From Leptothermofonsia sichuanensis E412 (lineage in GTDB: Bacteria; Cyanobacteriota; Cyanobacteriia; Leptolyngbyales; Leptolyngbyaceae): a stretch of 64,000 bases of DNA. The position numbers and the translations under genes were made by a program. Under the pieces are notes generated by a model. That model was not told the DNA's origin, made no database searches, and saw only the letters and a list, made by a program, of their open reading frames with translations. Each line of letters opens with the position of its first letter. Position 1 is the stretch's first letter. Positions 1 through 8,200 of this stretch are shown here, piece after piece. The DNA is taken from NCBI RefSeq assembly GCF_019891175.1, contig NZ_CP072600.1:4526001-4590000 (forward strand), given 5' to 3'.

Positions 1-132
1 CGTGTGTTCCCTGTTGATGACTCGGCTAAAGTTGAGTCTCCTTTAGTATCTTCGTTGCTCCATCGAATAGGAGCGATATCGATCAGCGTTACGGGTGATC
101 TTCGTCACAGCCAAATCAGAAAACTTGCGTAG
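1..132 (+). CDS. C-terminal end of an unrecognised protein (cut by window edge)
   Basis: Frame 1 is open from the first base to a TAG at 130-132, giving 43 residues that read like ordinary protein (it includes VDDSAKVESPLVSSLLHRIG). The start lies outside the window and I recognise no family. A repeat begins only 27 bases after the stop, which suits the end of a transcription unit. It could also be a chance open frame. Confidence 0.3.
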   Translation, partial: RVFPVDDSAKVESPLVSSLLHRIGAISISVTGDLRHSQIRKLA

Positions 133-159
133 TAAAACCTGTCATGCAGTAAAACCAGG

Positions 160-253
160 TATAGCCCTTTTCAAGGGTGTGAGGTGCAGTGAGGGTACAG
201 AGCACCCCACTGTGCCTCATACTTCCGTACCTTACTCAATTGAGAAACGCTAT
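160..253. repeat. Dispersed repeat family B, copy 1 (about 94 bp)
   Basis: The element starts TATAGCCCTTTTCAAGGGTG and ends ACTCAATTGAGAAACGCTAT, so the outer ends TATAGC/GCTATA are inverted. Inside is a diverged inverted repeat around GAGCACCCCACTGTGCC. Three more copies occur at 26416, 55388 (inverted) and 59712. The intergenic position and defined termini fit a MITE-like element. Confidence 0.8.
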
Positions 254-281
254 CTCAATCTAGAGAATGAGAATTTATATT

Positions 282-375
282 CTGAAATTTCACCACAGAG
301 GCCCAGAGGAAACAACGCAATCCCTCTGTGCTCTCCGTGTCTTTGTGGTAGAACGCTAAATTTTTCGGTTTGCTT
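282..375. repeat. Dispersed repeat family C, copy 1
   Basis: The core is TTTCACCACAGAGGC followed by an imperfect inverted copy ending CTTTGTGGT. Related copies, whole or partial, lie at about 12.7, 15.2, 26.5, 30.95, 31.1, 42.7, 60.6 and 62.6 kb. As at 26.4 kb, this copy sits directly after a family B element. The rest of the 133-468 interval shows no gene. Confidence 0.7.
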
Positions 376-468
376 AATCCACCATCCTAAGCTTCAGTTT
401 TTATTAATTCATTTACCCTGTTCCCTCCTGTTATTATTTGGGCGAACTACTAAACTGGGCTTTTCACC

Positions 469-864
469 ATGTCAACTGCAACAGTTTTGCAATTTATGCA
501 AAAAACGGCTGAAGATGAAAGTCTACGTCAGCAGCTTGAGTCACTACTTGGCGTCGGTGACGGCAATATCAGTAGTGAGTCGGAATTGGATGTTGAAGAA
601 TCGGCAGCCCTCAAGGGAGAGCGTGCTCCGGTTGTAACCGAGTTTGCAGCCAGTCACGGGTATGAGTTTTCTGTGGATGAACTGATTTCAGTGGTCGAGG
701 CGTTTCAAAAGCACCAGGCAGGAGAATTGTCTGACCAGGCGTTTGCCAGTTTGTTAGGAATGCCAGTTGCAGGCGGAGGGGCTGCTGCAAGCAGTCCACT
801 CAGCCGATTTGCCAGCTACATGAGCAAAACCTATCTGGGAATTGACCTGACTGCCAGGAAATGA
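469..864 (+). CDS. Nif11-like domain protein
   Basis: 131 residues. The N-terminal part (about 1-98) is Nif11-like: an opening helix around VLQFMQKTAEDESLRQQL, an acidic linker, then a second helical block around FSVDELISVVEAFQ. Nif11-type domains occur in free-standing cyanobacterial proteins and as leaders of ribosomally made peptides. After a Gly-rich stretch (AGGGAAAS) comes a Cys-free tail ending YLGIDLTARK, so a lanthipeptide core is unlikely, and no modification enzyme is nearby. The start is the first ATG of the conserved part; the upstream spacer has no strong Shine-Dalgarno. The overlapping 180-aa frame at 95-637 is a shadow running through two repeats. Confidence 0.7.
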   Translation: MSTATVLQFMQKTAEDESLRQQLESLLGVGDGNISSESELDVEESAALKGERAPVVTEFAASHGYEFSVDELISVVEAFQKHQAGELSDQAFASLLGMPVAGGGAAASSPLSRFASYMSKTYLGIDLTARK

Positions 865-950
865 AAGGAGCAAGAGATTCAGCAACGCCACTGTTTAACC
901 TTGAAGTCTGGTAGCCTGTTTTCGTCGCCAAAATGCTCAAGTACAGATCT

Positions 951-1014
951 TCTATCCGAAAACTTCCCTAGTCTGGGCTTAGGTTTGACAATTGAGGTTT
1001 TTCGGATAGGCTTC
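951..1014. repeat. Dispersed repeat family A, copy 1
   Basis: Inverted ends TATCCGAAAACTTCC and TTTTTCGGATAGG flank a short centre (about 64 bp). The same structure recurs at 12523, 33981, 42697, 58438 and 62680. The 98-codon minus-strand frame at 879-1175 runs through this repeat and is not a believable gene. Confidence 0.7.
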
Positions 1015-1136
1015 AAAGCATTGATAATTCGAGGAAATGAATATATTCCTTGAATAAATATAGAGCTGGATGAATTGGATGCTTTCAATTGATTTAGCTG
1101 TTCAGTGATACCGCTATTAATATGGATGAAAACTGT

Positions 1137-1175
1137 ATGAAAGCCCTGAATTTTAGGATGGTTCAGGGCTTTCAT
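1137..1175. terminator. Strong 14-bp hairpin, possible terminator
   Basis: ATGAAAGCCCTGAA and its exact reverse complement TTCAGGGCTTTCAT are separated by 11 bases. A second small palindrome, ATGCATTAAATGCAT, overlaps its right edge. There is no T-run on the + strand, so a Rho-independent terminator is only one reading; a repeat or a processed RNA end is equally possible. It lies 270 bp past the Nif11 gene. Confidence 0.4.
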
Positions 1176-1322
1176 GCATTAAATGCATATATTTGATGCT
1201 CTAATTTCATCCTTCTCACCCATCACCAGAGCTTATTATTTATGATGATAATAGTAGTGATGGATTTTCCTCTCTTTCTTCTTTTTAAGCGTGTTTGAAA
1301 TCTTTATTTTTTCTTAACCAGC

Positions 1323-1469
1323 ATGAAAACACAAAATCATACCGAGCCACAAAACCAGGCTGATCAGACTCTGGCAAATACTAAGAATGCAAATTTCAAT
1401 TTTGATTTGTGGGCTATCCAGGTCAGGCAGCAAATGCTGGAATCGCTCAATCGTCGAGGGCTGAGGTAA
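1323..1469 (+). CDS. Small hypothetical protein, 48 aa
   Basis: ATG at 1323 to TAA at 1467-1469. The N-terminal half is polar (KTQNHTEPQNQADQ) and the C-terminal half contains NFDLWAIQVRQQMLESLNRR, a compact amphipathic segment resembling small cyanobacterial proteins of unknown function. There is no clear Shine-Dalgarno. It is alone in an 815-bp interval that otherwise holds repeats. I assign no function; chance is possible at this length. Confidence 0.45.
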   Translation: MKTQNHTEPQNQADQTLANTKNANFNFDLWAIQVRQQMLESLNRRGLR

Positions 1470-1617
1470 TTTGCGCTATTGAAATCCAGGATGATTGGTT
1501 TGAAAAACGGGATGATTAGACATTAGTTTTCAAGTTATCCTGCTTTTTTATGCTTCAAATTAGCAACACCAGATAATTAAGGAGATTTCCAGGTAAGAAT
1601 CTACCTCTTACTTCGCA

Positions 1618-1643
1618 GAATGGGTTAGCGTAGCGTACCCCAT
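1618..1643. repeat. Small palindrome GGGTTAGCGTAGCGTACCCC
   Basis: An imperfect inverted repeat centred on TAGCGTAGCGTA, flanked by AATG and CATCC. It lies just past the stop of the convergent pentapeptide gene. It resembles short interspersed palindromes that are common between cyanobacterial genes. Confidence 0.4.
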
Positions 1644-1680
1644 CCTGTCCAATGCTGGTATTTTCTTTTATAGAAATCTT

Positions 1681-2301
1681 CTAGGTACTGATGGGATAAT
1701 CCCGATAGTCAGGGCTGAACCTGGCACCAGTGGTCTTAGCGCCACGCAAATCTACCCCCGCGAGAGTAGCCCCTGAAAGGTTGGCATGGCTCAAGTCAGC
1801 ATCAGTCAGGTCGGCATTGCTCAGGTCGGCACCTGACAACCTGGCATAGCAGAGGTTTGCGCTCCGGAGGTTGGCGTTTGTCAGATTGGCATTTCTAAAG
1901 TCAACCCCAATCAGGTTTGCCCCCCTCAAATCAGCGTCAGTCAGATCGGCATAGCTGAGATTTGCCCCGATCAGGGTGGCTCCTCGCAGTTGTGCGTCAA
2001 TCAGGTCATCACCCGCCAGCTTTGCACCAGTCAAATTTGCGCCACTCAAATGAGCCTGGTGGAGGTTTGCGCCGGTAAAGTCATCGCCACTGAGGTCTGT
2101 TCCATCCATTTCAGCTTTGTGGAGATCAGCACAGCCAAGATTAAGTCCGCTCAAATCTGCGCCGGTAAAGTTGGGGATAATGCTGTCATTTTCTTGCCGC
2201 CACTGATTCCAGGCGTCAATTCCCTGCTCCAGGATGGTCAGGTGATTCTGGACTGCCACAAAGATTTCCTCCTGCGGAACAACGAATTTGTCATTATGCA
2301 A
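1681..2301 (-). CDS. Pentapeptide-repeat protein
   Basis: 206 residues. A helical N-terminal segment (1-43, LEQGIDAWNQWRQEN) is followed from about residue 44 to 195 by some thirty A(D/N)Lxx pentapeptides such as ADLSG, ANLTG and ADLTD. This is the right-handed quadrilateral beta-helix signature. Such proteins are abundant in cyanobacteria and mostly of unknown role. There is no signal peptide or membrane segment, so it is probably cytoplasmic. The stop is at 1681. The start at 2301 is the first ATG before the conserved helix; an overlapping 66-codon frame at 2238-2438 is a shadow. Confidence 0.85.
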   Translation of the reverse strand: MHNDKFVVPQEEIFVAVQNHLTILEQGIDAWNQWRQENDSIIPNFTGADLSGLNLGCADLHKAEMDGTDLSGDDFTGANLHQAHLSGANLTGAKLAGDDLIDAQLRGATLIGANLSYADLTDADLRGANLIGVDFRNANLTNANLRSANLCYARLSGADLSNADLTDADLSHANLSGATLAGVDLRGAKTTGARFSPDYRDYPIST

Positions 2302-2466
2302 TATTGCCTGAGCCAGTTGATTGCACCCATGAGATCGGGAGCAATGCCGTCAGGAAAGGACGATGCTGCTGAATAGCCGGATGAATTGAACGCCTTCAAT
2401 TCACACCACGCTTCATTCATTTCCAAAATCGGCAACACCGGGAAGGATCAGATGGGGCATGAGTGG

Positions 2467-3306
2467 TTAGCAGTCCTCTGGTAGAGAAGCGACAGGACTT
2501 GCAGCCTGGCGAGGTGCTTTTGTTGCAGGTAAAAAGTCATGGTTTTCCAGGATTTCATAGAGATTGATATTGGCTTCTAGCAGGCAGGCATGACCACTGC
2601 CGGGTAAAACAATAGCCTGACTATTCGGAAAAATACGAGCCAGACGATACACTTCTTCAACGGATGGCAGCAGGCGATCGCCCGTACTGCCAAGCAACAG
2701 AATGGGCAGAGTTAACTGACGCAGTTCAATATCTGAAACCTGGAACTCCGCTAACAGCAGCATCCGCCAGAGGGTTGTTTCCTGGGGAACAGACTGCACG
2801 GTGGCGTAAAAGGCATGGCGGTCGGCGATCGCCATGCGTTCCATATTCCCTAACAGCGGCATCAATGAGATGGATGAGAGGTGAAACAGGGGTGCCGGTA
2901 GCCAGCGCCCAATCTGCGCGCCCAATGTCAGCCAGGGTCGGGCGGCAAAGGAAGAGGCAGGGTTGACCAGTATCATGCGATCAAACAAATGGGGCGAGTG
3001 GAGAGCAACTTTCATTGCCAGACAACCTCCAAACGACTCACCGCAGAGGTAGACCAGACGCCCAGGCGATTTCTCAATTTCAGCCTGAATCAGCGTCACT
3101 ACCCGATTGGTCAACACGTCCCAATCGGTCAGGTCATCGGTTGGGATGGCTAAACTACGGATATCAAACGCCTGTTCCAGTCCATCTGTCTGGGTGCGGA
3201 GCAATTGCCCGGTGCCATCCATCCCTGGCAGAAAAATAAATAGGGGATAGTCTGGCTGCATGCGTTGAGGCGTCAAAAAGACCGGATGGCTCTGAATGTG
3301 GGGCAT
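2467..3306 (-). CDS. Alpha/beta-hydrolase, esterase/thioesterase-like
   Basis: 279 residues from the ATG at 3306, one base after the stop of the acyltransferase gene. An in-frame ATG at 3336 would overlap that gene by 29 bp. The fold shows as FLPGMDGTG (oxyanion-hole region), the nucleophile elbow GESFGG, and a late GSTGDRLLP / GSGHACLLE supplying the Asp and His. Together with the upstream acyltransferase it mirrors the two halves of the plant phytyl ester synthase/ELT family, where hydrolase and acyltransferase are one chain. A role in phytyl-ester or acyl-lipid turnover is inference. It could instead be a generic lipase. Confidence 0.8.
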   Translation of the reverse strand: MPHIQSHPVFLTPQRMQPDYPLFIFLPGMDGTGQLLRTQTDGLEQAFDIRSLAIPTDDLTDWDVLTNRVVTLIQAEIEKSPGRLVYLCGESFGGCLAMKVALHSPHLFDRMILVNPASSFAARPWLTLGAQIGRWLPAPLFHLSSISLMPLLGNMERMAIADRHAFYATVQSVPQETTLWRMLLLAEFQVSDIELRQLTLPILLLGSTGDRLLPSVEEVYRLARIFPNSQAIVLPGSGHACLLEANINLYEILENHDFLPATKAPRQAASPVASLPEDC

Positions 3307-3307
3307 G

Positions 3308-4030
3308 TTACTTGCATCCCGTATGCAATAAATCATGGATTTCAGTGCAGCACTGATGGGTCAGATCAGCAACCAGGGATCTGGCTTGTTTCCCCTGATA
3401 GTGTTCTCGCTGAGACTGGGAAATCCAGAAGGGGCGACCAACCAGCACATTGACCCGTTTATAGATGACCAGGGGGTGCCAGTCGTCATCAGCAAACAAG
3501 GGTTCCGAAGGGTCAAACAGACTGAGCAGGCGCAGGGGAACCCCCATACTGGAGGCTTCATCCGTGGCCGCGATCGCAACCGGAAGTACCGCCAGGTCCC
3601 TGACCGCAGCCCGCATGGCCAGGTGAGCAAACCCCCGGTGGAAGGCTTTAAGCTGCCGGGGAGAGGTTGACTGCACCATGGGTTCAGTGCCTTCTGGAAA
3701 CACACCGACAAACCGTTGAGTTTGCAATAACTCTGTGGCTTGTCTGAAAAAGTTATGCTGACGTTCGTGGGGGGGATCCAGAGGAAAGCAACCCATACGA
3801 GCCACCAGTTCTCGCAGGATGGGGACCTGCCCCATATAGTGATGGCAGGCGAAGTGAATGGGTTGGTTCAATGCCACCATCAGCAAAGGGGCGTCCATGA
3901 AGCTACGGTGGTTGCTCACAACCAGAACCGCACTGTCTTTTGGAATCCGATTCTGATAATAGGTGAATGTGCGCGTTCCCATCGCCGCCAGGAGCATCTG
4001 GGAAAGTTGAAGTGGACTTTCTAAAAGCAT
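3308..4030 (-). CDS. Lysophospholipid acyltransferase-like protein (PlsC family)
   Basis: 240 residues. The LPLAT motifs are visible: NHRSFMD is the HX4D acyl-transfer motif and FPEGTEPM is motif III for glycerol-phosphate-type substrates. LPLATs transfer acyl chains to lysophospholipids or other alcohols at the membrane face. The downstream hydrolase starts one base after this stop, so the pair is almost certainly co-translated. In plant phytyl ester synthases these two domains are fused, and cyanobacteria have a related LPLAT protein making acyl esters. That link suggests a neutral-lipid or pigment-ester role rather than a housekeeping plsC; this is inference. Confidence 0.8.
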   Translation of the reverse strand: MLLESPLQLSQMLLAAMGTRTFTYYQNRIPKDSAVLVVSNHRSFMDAPLLMVALNQPIHFACHHYMGQVPILRELVARMGCFPLDPPHERQHNFFRQATELLQTQRFVGVFPEGTEPMVQSTSPRQLKAFHRGFAHLAMRAAVRDLAVLPVAIAATDEASSMGVPLRLLSLFDPSEPLFADDDWHPLVIYKRVNVLVGRPFWISQSQREHYQGKQARSLVADLTHQCCTEIHDLLHTGCK

Positions 4031-4102
4031 AAGTTACGTTGCTACCCTGAACCTGCCCCAAAAAAAACACGTAAAAATGGTTCTCTTACTTTTTACATTA
4101 CT

Positions 4103-4909
4103 TCACAAATTCCCATGTTGACCCTGAGGGAGATCGTCTTCTATGCCTGTCCGGGCAGTGCCGAACTCAGGATCTGGGTGAGTTTGCCAGCGAATATCAG
4201 GCAGGCGCATGGCGGCTTCCCGCACTACGGTTTCCCAGAAGCGATCCATCTGAAGCAGGTAGGGAGACCCCTGATCAAGCTGGATCTGGTGGTTGATGAT
4301 CAAGCGATCGCTCTCATACAGCACAAGATTGATCGGCGGACCCACGGACAAATTAGAGCGCATGGTGGAGTCAATTGAGATCAACGCCAGTCTAGCTGCC
4401 ATATCCAGGGACGTGCTGTAGGTTAATCCATAGTCCAGAATGGGTTTGCCATACTTAATTTCGCCAATTTGAAGGAAGGGGGTTTCTGGGGTGGCCTGAA
4501 TGAAATTGCCCTGATTATAAATCAGGTAAAGTTTGGGGGCGTCTCCCTGAATCTGCCCTCCCAGGAGAAAGCGGCAACTGAAATCGATGCCATCTTTCTT
4601 TAACCAGGCGCGATGTTGATCGTGAAGTTCTCGAATTTTGCCACCAATATAGCCAGCGACATCATAGAGAGACTTGCAGGAATAGAGGTTAGTAGCTGCC
4701 TGCTTTTCGATATCTTTTTCTACACAGGTCAGCACTGCCTGGGTTAGAGAAAGACTACCAGAGGTACACAATATGATGACGCGATCGCCCGGTACCGCAA
4801 AGCTAAACAGCTTGCGATAGGTCGAAATGTTGTCAACCCCGGCATGGGTGCGCGAGTCAGCAGCCATGACCAGCCCGGTTTGAGTAATAATGCCAAGGCA
4901 ATAAGTCAT
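4103..4909 (-). CDS. Proteasome-like peptidase of the Anbu family
   Basis: 268 residues from the ATG at 4909. The start is decided by biochemistry: it begins M-T-Y-C-L-G, and removal of Met exposes the Thr that serves as the N-terminal nucleophile in Anbu and other Ntn hydrolases. An in-frame ATG four codons upstream (4921) would bury it. MAADSRTHAG and SFAVPGDRVIILCTSG follow as in proteasome beta-type folds. Anbu is often encoded near a transglutaminase-like protease, an alpha-E protein and an ATP-grasp protein. Here only a transglutaminase-like gene is in the window, 13 kb away. The substrate is unknown. Confidence 0.85.
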   Translation of the reverse strand: MTYCLGIITQTGLVMAADSRTHAGVDNISTYRKLFSFAVPGDRVIILCTSGSLSLTQAVLTCVEKDIEKQAATNLYSCKSLYDVAGYIGGKIRELHDQHRAWLKKDGIDFSCRFLLGGQIQGDAPKLYLIYNQGNFIQATPETPFLQIGEIKYGKPILDYGLTYSTSLDMAARLALISIDSTMRSNLSVGPPINLVLYESDRLIINHQIQLDQGSPYLLQMDRFWETVVREAAMRLPDIRWQTHPDPEFGTARTGIEDDLPQGQHGNL

Positions 4910-5201
4910 TGTCAAAATCAAGCCTTTAGGTTGAGCCTATCATTTCTGGCGTCTTCCCAACTGGTTGTTATCTCGCTTTAGTCCTGGGTTAGGGCAGCAT
5001 TTTGAGAGTTTCATTGAAAACTTAAGATTCCTGCGTTGAGATTTTCTCAGGGTGCACTGCATCTATCGCGCTCCACTTCAAAGCACTGCAATGCGCAAAG
5101 CCCGAATCGATGACCCTTGCCACCTCCATCCTCGAAAATTAGGGTAAGCTTTCAAAGCTAGAAGGTGAACATCAAACTTCTGAGCGATCGCTGGCGAGTC
5201 T

Positions 5202-8200
5202 ATGAATGCTGTCGAAATCGAAGAAGCTGTTTCTCGATTAGCCGAATCCCCGTTTGACCCGGCAGAGTTTCCCTTCGCGTTTCTGGAAGCCTTTGGCAAC
5301 AAGGCAACGACGATCAAACGGTTGAGAAGTCAGGGCAAAGATTCGACGAACCAGTCGGATTTAGGGGGGGTGCTCCAGCGCCATAACATTCACCTCAAGG
5401 TTTGTGTTGTGGGCGAAGTCAGCGCCACCCTGAGTGCCCTGCGAGAGAGTCCGGCAACCGCCCGCCACAAGGTGAAGTTCATTCTGGCCACAGACGGCAT
5501 CAGCTTTGAGGCAGAGAATTTGGTAGATGGGGAAACCGTTGCCTGCGACTATCCCAGTTTTGCTGACCATTTTGGCTTTTTCTTGCCGTTGGCGGGGATC
5601 ACGACCGTCAAGCAGATTCGGGAGAATGCCTTTGACATTAAGGCGACGGGGCGGCTGAATCGGCTCTATGTGGAGCTGTTGAAGGAAAATCCAGATTGGG
5701 AGCAGCGACCAGAAGAGTTTAACCATTTTATGGCGCGGTTGATCTTCTGCTTTTTTGCGGAGGATACGAATATTTTTCCCGCGACTGCCAAGGGTGAAGG
5801 GTTGTTTACGAGTACGATCGCCCAGATGAGTGCGGGGGATGCCTCAAATACCCATGAGGTACTGGCGGAGATTTTCCGAGCGATGGCGACACCGTTGCCG
5901 CAACGACAAGCGGCAGGGATTCGCCGGTGGGCAGAGGGGTTTCCCTATGTGAATGGGGGGTTGTTTGACCCTCATCCCCTAACCCCTTCTCCCAATTCCC
6001 CTCATCCCCTAACCCCTTCTCCCAAAGAGGGAGAAGGGGGATCGGCCTCTATTTCTCCCCTCTCCCCCCCTGGGAGAGGGGCCGGGGGTGAGGGCGAATA
6101 CTGGGAAATTTCCCCTGCCCTGAAAAAGAAGATGACTGAGGTTGCCCGTCAGTTTCGCAAAAAGCCAACCCCCAGTGAAGATATCCTCTGGCAAGCCCTA
6201 CGTGGAAGGAAGCTAGAAGGGCGAAAATTCAGACGGCAGCAACCAATTGGAGCGTTCGTTGTCGATTTTTTCTGTGGTGCGGAACGGTTGATTGTGGAAG
6301 TGGATGGGGGTGTGCATGACTCCCAGCAGGAAGCAGATCAACAACGGCAAGAGTTGCTGGAATCACTGGGGTTAAGGGTGGTTCGTATCCGTAGTGAGTT
6401 GGTGGAAGGGGATATAGAGGAAGCATTATCGATAATTCGGCAAGCGTTTGGCCCTCATCCCCTAACCCCTTCTCCCAAGTCGGGAGAAGGGGAACCGGAC
6501 TCTATTTCTCCCCTCTCCCCCCCTGGGAGAGGGGCCGGGGGTGAGGGCCAAGTCCCTCGCTTCAGCAAAATCGCCCGTTCCTACCTGCTCCACATCGGCA
6601 ACCTGGACTGGAAACAGATCAACCCGGATATTTTCGGCTCCATGATCCAGGCCATTGCCGAAGACGAAGAGCGCGGTGCGTTGGGAATGCACTATACCAG
6701 CGTGCCCAACATCCTCAAGGTGTTGAACCCGCTATTTCTGGACGATCTGCGTGCCCAACTCGCAGAAGCGGGCGACAATCCCCGTAAGCTGTTGAACCTG
6801 CGCAAGCGCTTGGCCCGGATTCGCGTCTTTGACCCGGCCTGTGGGTCAGGCAACTTTTTGGTGATTGCCTACAAGGAAATGCGGGCCATTGAAGCCGAAA
6901 TCAACCGCCGCCGGGGAGAACCAGATCGCCGTTCCGAGATTCCCCTCACCAACTTTCGCGGCATCGAGATTCGCCACTTTGCCTGCGAAATTGCCCGCTT
7001 AGCCTTGATTATTGCCGAGTATCAGTGTGATGTGCTCTACCGGGGGCAGCGGCTTGCCTTGGCGGAGTTTTTGCCCCTGAAGAACGAGAACTGGATTACC
7101 TGTGGCAATGCCCTGCGGTTGGATTGGTTGAGCTTGTGTCCACCCACGGGGACGGCGGTGAAGCTGGTCGCGGAGGATTTGTTTAGTACACCCCTAGAGC
7201 AGACGGAGATTGAGTTTGAAAACGAAGGCGGTGAAACCTATCTCTGCGGCAATCCACCGTACTTGGGTTCGACCTGGCAATCGGCAGAGCAAAAGGATGA
7301 TTTGAGGCTGGTATTTGGGGGACGGACGAAAACCTGGAAGTCGCTGGATTATGTGGCCGGTTGGTTCATGAAGGCGGCGGATTACGGCACCCAGACCCCC
7401 TCCGCAGCGGCATTTGTAGCGACCAACTCGATTTGTCAGGGGCAGCAGGTACCGATTTTGTGGCCGTTGATTTTTGCCACAGGCCATGAGATTGCCTTTG
7501 CCCATACCAGCTTTAAGTGGGCGAATCTGGCCAGTCACAATGCCGGGGTAACAGTGGTGATTGTGGGCATCTCGAATCACGCCGGGAAAGTACGGCGGTT
7601 GTTTGCGGTGGAAGCGACTGGGGAAACGGTTGTTAAGGAAGTTGAGACTATCAATGCGTATTTGGTGGCTGGAGCTAATGTGATCGTGGAAAAAGCTTCT
7701 AGACCATTAGCTGGTATTGCTGTAATGGATTTTGGTAGCAAACCTGTTGATGGCGGAAATCTGTTTCTGAATTTTTCTGAAAAGCAGCAACTTATTGTTA
7801 GTGATGAAAGTTCTTCAAGATTTGTTAGACCGTACTCAAATTCTGAAGAATTTATCAATGGGAAGCAAAGATTTTGTCTATGGATTGAAGACGCAGATTT
7901 AAAGGATGCACAAGAAGTTCAGGAAATATCGAAGAGGCTAGCAAATGTTGCTAGTATGCGGAAATCAAGCAAAAAATCTCAGACAAATGCTAGTGCAGTT
8001 TTTCCTCATCGTTTCGGGGAAGCTCGTCATCGAAGTAGTAAATATACACTTGTAATTCCACGTGTGAGTTCGGAGAATCGTGATTACCTTCCAGTTGGAC
8101 TTGTGCAAGGCGGGACAATCATCGGCGATCGCAACTTTGCCCTCTACGATGCCCCCCTCTGGAACATGGCGCTGATCGCCTCCCGCCTCCACTGGGTCTG

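Noticed and set aside
95-637. Long plus-strand open frame of 180 codons
   Set aside because: It runs through family B and C repeats and overlaps the Nif11 gene in another frame; the sequence has no protein-like character.
879-1175. Minus-strand frame of 98 codons
   Set aside because: It passes through a family A repeat and a perfect hairpin, with no recognisable domain.
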